Positions 13,144 through 26,400 of a stretch of 64,000 nucleotides of DNA are shown piece by piece. Origin of the DNA: Karalla daura (taxonomy: Eukaryota; Chordata; Actinopteri; Chaetodontiformes; Leiognathidae). Below the pieces are notes generated by a model. That model did no database searches and had not been told where the DNA came from. It worked only from the letters and a program-made list of their open reading frames with translations. The stretch lies in contig CM055190.1 of the NCBI GenBank assembly GCA_029224185.1, forward strand, positions 15,565,320-15,629,319. The letters run 5' to 3'. A program made the position numbers and the translations under genes. The number at the start of each line of letters is the position of its first letter. The stretch's first letter is position 1.

Positions 13144-15991
13144 CTATCGGACAGAGGACATGGCGCAAGATTTAATGTGTTCCTGTCTTGATCCATTGTG
13201 TTCTTCGTGCAGGGTATGCAGCGTGTGATTGCGTGCTAACTGCGGGTCTCTTTACAACTGGAATTCGTCTCATGTCTGGATTTATAGGATAAATCGCTGC
13301 ATTCTGGTTTCGCTCTCTGTTGCCAAATACAGTTTGGATGACTGTTTTCTTGTGATGTCCACAATTTAAAGCAATGCACATGTATGCTAGAAATCAAGTT
13401 AAAAGTATTTCCATATTCATGTTATTATTTCCCCCTGGGTTTGTTTCCATTAGTGTAGCTGTGTGGTTGAAAAGTACTTTCTATACCTTTTACTGTCATA
13501 GAATTCACTAATTGCATTGTTTTTATCAGGGCTTTTGTTTTTACCCGATGGTAGGGCAATAAATTGTCAGAATGTTCTTATTTTGGAGCGACCAGGATCC
13601 ACCGATACAGTCCAAGCGAGGGCAAACCACAATTCATCCAGAATAATCCAAGTTACGTCTTAAGTGGTCGTCTCAGACTGTGCGTCGCCCTCTAACAAGC
13701 TTCACTAAACAAAAGTTATTCCGTGTTAGCTTTACAAATTTTAATACAGGCCAAAATTTATTGCAGAAACCATTTTGAAATAAGGGAAATGCTCCAAACT
13801 GTCAGTCCGAAACTTTTTGTTTGAAGTGCTGTGAAAGCCTCTCGACCCCTAGAATAAACCTAATGACCTGTGACCCTGTGACGCTGACGTGTGGTTTTGA
13901 CTGAAACGACTGAACTGAAACAACAAATGACATTTCAACCAGTTCCAGTTGTGCTTTGTACTCAGAGATTTTACTGCTGGCATCTCACGGATGCTGACTG
14001 CTAGAGATCTTTGGTCCAGTTAAGTAATGCATCACTCTTATACCAAACCCAAAAATGATCCAATATCTTCCATTGGGACTTTGCAAAGACTGCGGAAGCC
14101 TCGAGTTTGTACCTCATTGCAAAAATTACTGTTAACTTGACTCAGCGGCTTCTTATCTCCTTATCTGGTGAAACTGCTTGTTGTGGATCAGCTGGTTTTA
14201 GTGAATGACCCTGAGTGCACGTCTTGAAGTTTGTGGACCGCAGCTTTAGACTTTGCTTTGTAGTTTGTGCAATCTGTGTGACTTCCTAAGTGGGGCTATT
14301 GGAGATAAGCTCTTTGTTTGCTGATCCACACACATCACTTCCCGAGCCTCCACAAAGCGCTAGAAGTCTTTGCTCCTCTCACAGGCCATGCCAACTCATG
14401 TAATCACATTTGGTTTTTGGGCACGAGGGCCTGTCGCAAAATGCCAAGAGAGTGAATAGTGGTGGTTTTGCAGGACACGCCACAGTGCATGTTTATAGGA
14501 CAATTTGAACATCCAGCCAAACAAAAGTTCAGCATTTTTCTTTTGTTCCTGTCTCCGTTTTATTTTATTTGGGCAGAGGACAAGGAGGAAACATTAAATA
14601 TCTTGTTAACGTTGTATGGAAACTCTGACAGCAGAGTCATTGGAGGTGTACACTCCCTCCAGAATCCAAGTTCTCGCACAGAAACCTCAGCTCACACACA
14701 GTCCCCCCCATGTCACTTAGAAACATTTAAAGTGGCCATTAATGAGATCCGACTCGTGGCCTGGACTCCATCTTCCCCTCCACAGCTTCTCGTTGAACTC
14801 CGATTCTCTGTTTTTGCTCTGGAGAGACAGAAGCCAGGCCACCGTCTAGTAGCACAGTAGAGCAGGAGAGCTGGGGTTGAGGTCAGGTCAAATGAAATAA
14901 ACAGGTTCCTTGTTTGATAGCTGTTGCGTTAATCTGGATGCAATTGCTGAAGTTTGGATGGTTAGTTTGGGAAAACCAGAGAAGGTCAGCGGGGGTTAGG
15001 GTTGGGACATTGATCCCGGTCTCTTTCGTGTCGACATGGTCACATCTCACCATTCACAGGCAAAGGAATCAAGTGGGACAAGAGGCACTTTATACTCTTT
15101 TGTCATGTCCTCTTCATTCAACCTCCTTAGGCTGTGTTGTCCATGGATGGAGAATTAGGACGAGTCCCTGGTGAGGTTGGGGTGAGGGGGTGGGGTGGGG
15201 GGGGTTCTCTGGTGTCATGGTCCCTCTGAGACTTCAGGGTGTTTAAAGTTTCAGTAGTTAAACCTCTAAAACAACACTGAGATGGGAGACAGAGACTCTG
15301 CTCACAGGGTGGATGATGCCCTGACGACTGAACATCTGACTCGCCAAAGATTGAATTGTAGGGACAATGAACACATTTTACATCACACAGCACGTGTTAG
15401 AGTGTACACAAACTTTGCTCCTTGACTCCTTCCACGATAAGGATAAAGTAATGTTATCTCAGAGGCTTAAGACCCCTCTTATCCCATTGTTCCTGTCTGG
15501 ATTTGGACCCTCACACTTGTCTTTCACCTCAACTCAACTCTTCGCTCAAAACAAACACAATATTCCTCATAAATACTTACTCACACACATGCAGGTCCCT
15601 GTGAGAGAAGAACTTTCCAAAATGGGCAAAAGAGACACCAGAGATTAAGAACAACAGATCATACCAGATGTAAAATAAACAGATGTAATGAGGTGCTCAC
15701 ATAGATAAACTCATTCCTTGAGACTAACAAGACACAGACATAATAAACAAGGAAGATAAAGATACACAGGGAAGAAGAAAACATGCCTGTTGCTGTTGGG
15801 GTCCGTGACCCTCTAGTATCATGGTGACTTTCATGCAGTCATCAGCACATTGATCTGCTAAAAATGGGGCAAAGGGTCAACAACCACACTGGGTTTTTCC
15901 CAAAGCAAAATATATGTTTTTTTTGTTTGGAATCTGATCCTTAAAACACAGAAAACTGCAGAGATTTGGCTCAATGTTTTGGAAAGTTTTA

Positions 15992-16035
<44 letters not shown>

Positions 16036-19000
16036 ATTGAATGAATCCACTGTATTTTCTTAACATTGCTCATGTGTGGTCACAGACTGAGGTATGGGAG
16101 ATTTTGTTTGTTACTTTAGGCGATCTGCCCTTTTACATCCATGCTCCTCAGCCTTGGTTCTGTCGTCCTGATAATGAAATGATCCAATCTTGCCTTTGGC
16201 ATTCGCATCCTGTTTTTTTAAGTTATCCTCGTTGCAATCAGATTTCTGTCCACCAGAGCAAAAACCTGCGTGTGAGTAAAACGAGGTGGCGGCAAGGCAG
16301 CTCCAGACTCCCCTTTAAAAAATAGTTTTGTGAGTTGTTGAAGGAAAACTTTGTGAAACTCTGCCAATGACAACTTCTAAATCTCTTTCCCCCTTGTGCA
16401 AATTCTGTAAATGTGATTTTTTTTAGTTATTCATTCCCTTGTCATAACAAAATACTGCCAGTTTGTCCCAGTGTAGTGCATGATGTAGTGGATAAATCAT
16501 GTCCTGTTAATGGTAGATTAGCTTTACAGATACGTGCAACACACATGGTCATAGTTAGTCTTTTTAAGCTTTGTCATTCATTCAGTCATTGCTTGCATTT
16601 TCAGTTCTATGTGCACCATCATTCAACCTGAGAATAGTTATTAACAGATATCTGTAGGTTATGATATATAGATGCCAAGATAGATCGAGATTCTGATCCA
16701 GACAGACCCGATAACACCTCGATCAGGTCCGCATACATATTTTGTACAAAACAAAACATCTTAATTCAAATTAATTCCTGAAATCTCTTTTGGGGATATT
16801 TTTCCTGCACCAGAAACATTTGAGTGGTCTTGCATTACATATTCATCCTCCAGTCGCCCTGGGATCTTCTTTAAGATGATATCTGCTCAAAGCATTAAGG
16901 AGAAGCACGTTGCCTCCGCCGTGGCTGTATCTTTCCATCTTTCCACTTTTATTTACAAAAATCTACATTTTATTTGAACCGAGCAGCAAGAATGGACCTT
17001 CAAAGTCAAGGATCATTGACTTTATGTTAAGCTATTATCATAAAAATGAGTTTGCATCCGTGAAACACATGCTGCAGTGACTTCTGGGCGACCGAGACGC
17101 GTCTCGGTGAGGATAATAATATGAAAAGGCCATTAAGAAGATTTGCACAGTGGGGAAAGCCACAGGAAGGTGGCAAAGGGAGAGAAAGCACAGTAAAGGA
17201 GAGGGGTCTTTGGAAGCTGAAGTATTTTTTGATCCAAATGAAATAAAGCTGCTCCCTGGCAGGTCGGGCGCGCTCCTCTGCGGGGGATTTGCCTGGAAAA
17301 CCACACAAGGGTCTTTAAAAAAAGAGCAAGGAGGGGAAATCAGAGCAGAGAGGCGAGCTGCAGAGTGTTTTTCTCTCTCTCTCTCTCCTGTAATTGGCTT
17401 CCCACCAAGGTGCTGGGATGCTGACTGAGGCTCACTGTCAGTGAATCAGACCCTCCGCGGGAGAACTGCAACCACGAGGCATCACGCGTTGGTCTCAGAT
17501 AGCCAATACCTATCTCCACGCCTCGATTTAGAGCTGAGTCAGCACAGAGGAGAGTCTGGCTCTGTTTGTGTTTCTTTCAACCTGTTTCAGCGATACCTCA
17601 CCTGTAATGCATGGATGGTGTAAAAGGAGGAATTCGCTGGATGTGGAGAGAGAAAAGCTGGCTTTAAAATCATCCTTGGAGGAGTCGTAAGGTGGGTCTG
17701 TTGTTTCACCGTCGTCCATGGCTGGAGGGGAAGCCCAGCATTTAACCTCAGTGGAGTCATTAGCTTGCAGCCATTGTGAGTGGCTGTCATAACAGGCCAG
17801 TTGTAAATGGTTTTGTAATCTGGGCTTCCCCACCAGAAACCTCTTGGATGAAGCTGAAACGTCTTCAAGAAACTATAAGTCCCGTTTTGCCACGACTCTA
17901 CAAGTCATCATCCAAAGGATGACCTGGCCGGATGAAAATCTGGCCACGTGAAAGACTTGATTTGATAGTCAGTAGTGCGTTGAAACTTCTTTTTATTTCA
18001 GCGGAAACGTTATTTGACCTGTTGCAGACTTAGAAGCTGCAGTCTACTTCCTGCCTGTCAAAAGCTCTCCGCCTGCTTCTCTTCTCACTTGTTTTTTTTG
18101 CTCTTCACTCTCACTTTGCCATTTTCATCCTTCCTTTCATCATCCTGAACTTCCATCCACCCGTTTCATCTCTTTTATTGTTCCTCTGCTGCTGCATCAT
18201 TCTCTGTTTAATTCATCTATTTTCCATTTCCCCTCCCCCCCTCATTGTGTTGTGACTCACCGTTTCTCTGCCTCATTCTCTCTGTTTCCATCTTTGGTAA
18301 TTTTATAAACTCAGAGGTAGGGTTGCACGTACCAGGACTGGTCAGTTTATTCCAGAGAGCACCTGCTTTCCTCATGAGTAACCACTCTGTTTAGTTCAAC
18401 TAGCTGCCTTGATGAAAGTGTAATCTAACAGTACTTGTACACAGTGCAGAGGAACAGGAATGTCTCCACTCCCACAGTGCCTAAACTCACCATGGGAAAT
18501 CATAGCACATTTAGGCAGAAAAGAAGGAGAAGGAAAAGGAAAAGGTAAATAGAGGCAAAACCAGGGAGAGAGAGAGAGAGGAAAGCGTCTGCTATATTTG
18601 CCTTGATTCTTGTTTCAATGTGTCTGCACTGTTTTAATGATGATAATTGACCAATTTATCTGGACACAGCAGGAGTAACACAGGTGTTATGTTAATGATG
18701 GCTGCATTCACTTCAAGTCTTTAAGTTTCTGGTATTGTTTCCATTACTTATGCCAGAACTTACACAGTTTTCTGCATATGACACATCCAAATGCCTGCAG
18801 TGAATAGGTTGTGGCTTTAGTTTTGTCTGTTTCCTGTGATTTTGTAGTCTGTGTCTTTACAACATGCTTTGCTTTATGTCAAGGTAATTTCCTGTATCTC
18901 TGACTTTTCTTTGATATGCTTTCTTGTGTATTTTGGCCCATGTGTTGTCCACTTGGTTCACTTTTTATACGTCCTCTGTGTTTTCAATTGGTATCAGCCT

Positions 19001-19804
19001 CCACACCTTCCATCAATCAGCCCTATTAGCTTGCCTCGCTCCCCGAGCCAATCAGTTCCTTTCCCACCCCAGCTGCACCTCATTTCCTTTGTTCGTTTGG
19101 CTTTTATTTAGTCCGTTGTTCGGTTGTGTTCCCGTTGAGTTGTCTGAGTTTCTTCCTGCTTCCCCATGTTTCTCACCTGCTCCTGAATTCCTGCACCTAT
19201 GCATCAGATCCTGTTTAGCTTTATTTCACCTTTAATTCATCCTGGTAGACCACTGTGTTAGTCGATAATTGGCTGAGAGAAAGTTGCACGACAGGTTTTG
19301 GAAGGTAATACAAAACATTCAGACTAAAATTAAAGACACGAGTGTTCACTCACTTAAAGTTAACAATGAAATCATCCTGAAGCTGAAGCAGTTCAATGAA
19401 ATCCAGAATGAAATCCACACCTGAGCTGTGGCCAAACAAAATGTCCTTGGGAGTAAAGTCTCGTTCACTTTTTTCCTACCTATTTTAACATTTTATCATA
19501 ACCTCATTAACTGTGTGAGAAAGAAATCGAATGTCTTTTAAACCAAGGTGAAAAGTCTCTTGAATGTTTCTCAGGAGCAAAATTGTTTGACTGGCTTGAT
19601 TAGTAAGACATTAAAGCTTAGGTCAAGTGTTCTACCACATTGGCAGTGTGTGTGTGTGCGTGTGGATGACATGGACAGTGAACTGTGTTTCTGAGACAGA
19701 AACAGAGGAACGGGCAGAGTGCATCACATCACTGAAGATCTGTTCATCTGTATCAACTGGTGGTGAAGACAGAGCTGCTTTCTCTCACAGGTGATGAAAA
19801 GCAG

Positions 19805-19851
<47 letters not shown>

Positions 19852-20446
19852 CATGTCCACATGTTCCCTCTTCCGTGTGTATGTTGGTGTGTGGCTCGCA
19901 CTATATAATGCAGGGCCCTGCTGGGAGCTGCAGTCAGGGGTCCCCCTCTTACAAGCCATAAAATGAGGCATTATATCCTTGCCATAGCTGAAAAAACATC
20001 CTACTGCAAGTGTGACGCTCTAGTTTCTCTCACTTGACTCACAAAAGGGCATCTGCGATTCCTCTCTCACGTCTAGAGTGTCTGAGCGAATAACGTGACT
20101 CCTGCTTGTGCCTTTCGCACACAGTCTCGGTAGCTGCTCCTGCGGCAACATGCGACAAAGAGACGGGCAAACACATCACAGCGACGCTACGTGCTGGAGC
20201 CTGTTGTATCAAACGGCAACAAACCTCCGACTGGAGCGGAGCGTTTTGATTCTGGACTCAAACGGGAAACGAGGACCAGATGCCTGCAGCGGCGTGTGTG
20301 TGTGTATGTGTGTGTGTGCAAACCCTGTGTGTTTATGACCAGTATGTGAATATGTTTATGCACTGGAGCATGTGAATGCTGTTTTACTTTGAAGATCTCT
20401 GGACTGAATATGGCTGCATGTGATACTTTTATGTGTTTGTCTGTCT

Positions 20447-20492
<46 letters not shown>

Positions 20493-23400
20493 GCGTGCAG
20501 GTGTGCTGAAATGAGATCATGCTTTATGCTTGTAAATCTGAGCACAGTGGAGCTGAATGTAGGGTTTGTGGATGTCTGCTGGTGTAGAGTGGGACAACCT
20601 TTGATAAACTGTAAACATATGTGTGTGTGTGTGCACATATGATATATGGCATGTGTGTCTGTGTGTGTTCTGGTGATCAAATTCCCTCAACCACCAGTCC
20701 ACTGTTTATCATCCACTGGATTTTAGCGAGGTACTGACAGGCCTGTCTACAGCTCAGTCCATCATTAACACGGTGGAGAAGGTGATTTATCCACCGCCTC
20801 TGCTCTGCCACAGATCTGGATTGTTTTACGTCTCACGTCCATCCCGCTCCTGTGAACTTGATTTATCAAACGCCTTGAAGTGATTTCCTCAGGTTCGGCA
20901 CAAATGTCCACTTGAACTGACCAGATTTTGTTGTCCAAGTGTGAACGTCACATCTGACCTCACATCTGTCACATTCATCGCTGCGGATTCTCAGGAGCGC
21001 CTGCAGGGTGTCTCATTACATCTGACACAAACATCCAAACGAATCCAAGGTCGTGCTGATTACTATGTGACCGTACAAAACAGGTTTACTGCCATAACTC
21101 AGAAATGTTTTGTTCAAAGGTTTCACTTGATGAACTGACGTGATTTATATCGAAACGACTTAACTTTGAGATCGGTGTGTTCCAGTTATTTCCCAATAAA
21201 CACTTCCAGTTCAAAATAACTCTATTTAGAAACAGTCTTCAGGCCTCCCTGAGCACACACATTTATATATACTGTGTTTTGCAATGGGAATGTCTCACAT
21301 CATGGCAGGAGAGCTGTCGAATAATGTCTAACTTTCAAATTCTTTTCAAATCAGAAAAAAGTTGAAGCTAAATGCACCCACTTGTGTGATTGGCGCTCGC
21401 ACACTCCTGTACGACCACTTTCGGTCTTACTGACTGTGATTTTCACATATCGTTGATTACATTTGTTCTGGAAGAAGAGTGAAGGTCAGTCAACTCTCCG
21501 GCAAATGTGGACGTCCCAATTAAGTCGTTAAATGTGATGTGGGGGCGTTGAGGAGCTGGGTGGTCTGCACTCTGCGGGCGTGTCGTTATGGGGGCTGTAT
21601 TGATATTAACTTTTGTCTTCAGGAGCCAGTTCTCACGACTAATATTGCTCCGATGTGTCGACTAAGGTAAAATCTCACTCCCCAGTTGGCAGCATTTTTA
21701 GATTTGAATCCTAGGATACTTGTAACAGTCCACCACAACCAGAGACTGAGCTCAAGGTGATTTTGTTCCTCTCTAAAAATAAGTGCAGGCAAAAAAAATA
21801 TATGTATTGGCTGGTGTTTTTTTTAGCCAAAATATATTGGAAATACCTTTAATTAAATTCCTCTAACGTCCTCACCACGCTGTGTTCATAATTGGAGCCT
21901 GGATGGAGATGCTTGTAAACTTGACTGGTTGGGGGAGGCATTCAACCATGAGGTGGTAATTCTATTTTTTCCCCCCGAAGCTTATGAGCTCAAAACATTA
22001 AAATGCCTGAATCACGGCTCTCACCGGGTGGAAACAAAGAAGTCGACTGACGTGAGGGCATCTGACTTGGAACGAACATGATCCTCTTACGGATTGTTTG
22101 CAGAAGTCCACAGGGGCATCCTATTCAAACTATCACTCTCCCCTCTCCCTTTGGCGTTTCCTCCCTGTCTACTTTGGATGGTGATCAACGAACCCCGTGC
22201 TGGGGGAATAGTAACCTGTTCATTTTTCTCACACTTGGAGTTGACACAAGACTCTCTCAGCGACGCGGCCCCGCTCTGCGTACGGTCGTTTCGTTGCGCC
22301 GAGAAGCACTTAACGTCATCCTCCGTCTTCGTTTTCTCAGAGAAAATCTTTACGAGGCCTTTGAGTTGCACTTCCTGTGTTTAATGGTGGTATAATTGTC
22401 TTCGTAGAGCCGCAGACCAGAGTGGGACCTCTCAAACAACTCCAGTCATCATCGTCCATCTTTTTCTGATTAGTATGCACCTGAACAGCCCTCTGGACAA
22501 GCACAATGTCTGTTTTTTTTTCTTCTTCTTCTTCTTCTTTCACCGTCTGTGTTGTGCACAATCTGCTCTAGATTAGAGTTTTTCAGTCCTTTACGGCTGC
22601 GCTGTCACCATCAATACCTCAACAAAACAAAACGCTGCACAACTGATAACAGACTGGAACAACGTGCATGTTACAAGTGAGGAGATCGGCCTGTTACGTG
22701 TTTGTCGTACACGTGAAGCTTTGTCTCGGGTGACAAAACTGAAAAAATGGAGAATAGCTTAGTTCAGAAGTGTAGCAGCTGGAGAAGGATGACTGAAAAT
22801 GACTGTAAATCTGTCAATACCTCCAGCACGTTTCAGTGTTAAGGCAGCACAAAAAGCCATTTAGAGGACTTGGAAGACAGGCCATTACACTGAGCCTCAG
22901 TTACAGTCTCTAGTGGGATTTTTAGTGAGAAGTTCCTCCATTAAAACAGCTTTCCTGTCTGGCATGAAAACCCAACCAGACACGTCGTTATGAGGGAATC
23001 TTTCGTTCGTTTGACCTCACAGATTTGCCGCTCATGCTCGCTCTTATCTGGCATCTCAGTTTGGACAACAGGTTCCCCTACTCTCTGTTACCGAATCTGA
23101 AAGTCACACCGACGTCATGACATCCTGAATCATCGCGTGGTGCATTTGCACTTCACACATTTAAAAATGGCATGATCTAGCATCCAAGTAACAGTAAGTG
23201 AGACATTTGACAGTCTCTATCTCCATCAGTCACACATACATGTACCGATTCTGTCATTGATTGGCTCGTGCACATTTTATGACAATGTCTTTTGCCAAAG
23301 GCGATGAAAATGTTCATGTTTGGTAAGTTTAATCCCTAAATGTCTCCACCGGTTTCATAAATACTCCTGCAATGTGGGCAGCAGGCGTGTACATCTGGTA

Positions 23401-26400
23401 TCAGTGGTCCAGAGAATAAATCAAAGTCTCTTGAGCCTGAAGCATTACAGCCTTTACAGTCCTTAAAACTCCATCTGTTAAATGTTTGACAGAAACAAAT
23501 GTCTTTAACTGACGTATAGTATAAGCTGGTTGGGTTTCTGATCAGTCACGGTGGCCTTCTGTTTTCACTGATGGAAACTAATCTAATTTACATTTTATTG
23601 CTGGCACCGTTTCAGGCCTTTACTCCCATTAAGCCTGCATCGAAGTATAAAGAATTTAAAGCTGTGAACATAGCCTCTCTGCGAGTTACGTGTCCTCCCT
23701 GCTGTTTTGCTCGAATACAGTAGGACATCATCCCTCTGCAGACATAAACTGAACCAAATATGTGTGTCCCACAGAGACACACACGTTGACGTGTTCACCA
23801 CAGGCATGAAGTCCTTCCTTACGTCTTCTTGAAACAAATGAAAATCAGGCCGTGATAAACATGTGGCCCCAGAAACGTTCCACCCTCTTAATGGAGCAGC
23901 ACTTACAGACCCATCGAGTCTCGACCTGAAACCATCACAATCCCGAGCCAATCTGAGAATCTGGCATGGAGTGTGACTGTGAATCACTCGCCTACGTTTC
24001 ATTAGGACGTGGTCCCGAGTTCCAGAGAAGTCACGTACAAAGGAACAATGTTGGATCATTTACGAAAATCTACAATGAGGTGGCAAGGTACTGCATCATA
24101 TTCCCAGTCCCAATCAGGTTTAAAGAGAAATTCTGACTCTGTGGAGTCTGAGGTTTTGTCTGTAATGAGCAGTAAAGAGAGTGGCAGAAATGGGTCTGAT
24201 TGCACTTCTACAAACCATGCAAATTAGGCGATTCCATTTTCTTTGCTATTCAGGACTTTATGGGCGTTTAAAGAAATAGTTCATCAGTTGCAGGTAATTG
24301 GCACTTGGTTACTTTTGTGTAATGACTGGAGACAAGGGGCTCACAGCCCAGAGTGCCAAAGACGTCTGTGAGCGTTCTTAAAGCTATAAATAGGACAGTT
24401 ATGTCTTTGTTTCTTTGTGTCCTTATTTGTAAACATGCAGAAGTCTGAGCACAACAGTTTGTGCTTATTAAACACGCTACAAGTAACTGCTCTTGCCTAA
24501 TTCTTGATGAGTGCAATGATCTCAACACACGAGGGTGCCAGGTTGGTTAAAGATCCGTTATTGCCATGCAGAAACATTAAAAAAAGAGCTGCATCTGGCA
24601 AGTTGTCCCAAAACCACAGAAAAATCAACAATTTATCACAAAATGCTACAGCGCGAACAAGCTTTTTCATCAACATGTTATACGATCCCTTTACCATGGC
24701 ATCCTCTACAAGAAGATCTTATGTCTTAAACGCATTTGTCTTCATTTTCGTTTGTAAAATAACATTGTCTTGTGTATTAACTTACATTAGGCCTCTCTGT
24801 TGTTTAGCTTTGACAAACTTCTATTCATCCAACCATAGATTGTCTTTCTCAGATTTTTTTTTAAAGTCGTTGAAGTCACTCAGTCCTGACAGTTTTTCAG
24901 CTCGGATAGAGTCAGAGGTCTGCATCTAATGGTAAATAATTGATAAGGGCAAATGTGTTGAAATCCTTCACATGTCCTTAAAGAACTTTTTGGAAAGACA
25001 TTTGAGTCAACACCGAATACACTGCATCTGCCCAGGATAAAACCATGAAACCATTAATCGTTGTTTTTACATTTGTGTTTGTGTACGGATCAAACAGAGG
25101 AGATTCCTGGTAATTAGTGAGCGTGAGAGGTGGAGGCAGGCAGAGTCTTTCAACCTTGGCTGTTTCCCACTACATCCAGGTTTTATGGGAAGCCGAACTA
25201 ATCACCTCCTGGCTCCAGGTTGATACTTACAGTAACTTACATGAGAAAAGGGTGTTACAATATCCAGCTACTCCTTTACCAGCTCAGGACATGAGATGGA
25301 AACAAGAGTCTGTTGCAGCAGAAAGTGGCATCCAGCCAGCTCCTCCAACTCCTGTTTGATGTCCAGCAGTAATTACGACAGCAAAACCTCGGCACTTATC
25401 AGCTGTGACAACAAAAACAGCGGGCGGGGAGGAGGGGCCGACATTCATACCAGGTGGAGCAGAGAGCTGTCCAGGATGTATTCCCTGCCTTCACTCTCTG
25501 TGAGTTGGAGATGAGACACCAGCAGAACCCTGTTACACTGTGTTAAGCTCAAAGGCGGTAAGACTATGGATGGATGGTCCTGCAGAAAATGTACATCTGA
25601 TTAGATTACTTTGCCAGAGAGAAATAGAACAAACCTGACTCTTATCCATTCAGGTGCCCAGTATACTACAGTACACTATATTTGTAAACATCAGAGACAT
25701 ATTCTCTTCTCTGCCTGTTTATTTCTGCTGTCCATTCTCATACACATTGGACAGGTCATGTTGCACATATCCAAATCTCCACTAATATATACTCTATAGA
25801 TTTCACAGAAGCAGTGTGGTTTGTTCCAAGTCTCTGTAGCCAACATCAATTATACAGATGAGATACGCTGAACTCAAACTGCCCCTGATGCTGTGTGATC
25901 ACTGTATGAGTGCATAGTTGGAATGGTTAAAAAATTCTGGTTGAGCAGATATACCAATTTGTGGTCATGAGGACTAGAAATGTGCCATAATGTATACGTA
26001 CCACTGCATTTATCATACACCCTTTTAGCTTTCTTGCACTTCTGGTTTGGTGCCAAACTCACTTTGTTGCACGAGAAGAACCTTGACAATAGCTGTGCTT
26101 TCCGTTACCTCCAGAAATGAGCAAATCCTAAATATCGCAAGAAAATACTGGTAATTGAAGCATACCAACATTTTTTAAAAGGCTTTCTTGGGCTGAGGTG
26201 TTAAAATAAAAGTTAATCAAAAAAGTGGAAGTGGAATGTAACAGGAATGTAACACTTTTTCTTGCCATCCAACATAACGTAGGAGGCCACATGACCTGTT
26301 TACTTGAACATGTTTTGAATCTTTCCCTCAATGTGGAGTCCTGTGGGATGTATATAATATATAATGATGCAAAGCATGCTTCACTGGAAACGCCTACAAG

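Noticed and set aside
19807..20486. Cys-Val repeat proteins translated from GT runs
   Set aside because: Microsatellite translations, not genes.
22078..22395. Overlapping open frames in three frames, both strands
   Set aside because: Explained by locally higher GC and few stops; nothing resembles a protein family.
23595..24059. 154-codon open frame on - in intron 2
   Set aside because: No recognisable family and no promoter or splice support.
24504..24929. 141-codon open frame on + in intron 2
   Set aside because: Low-complexity Ser/Leu/Phe composition, no known family.
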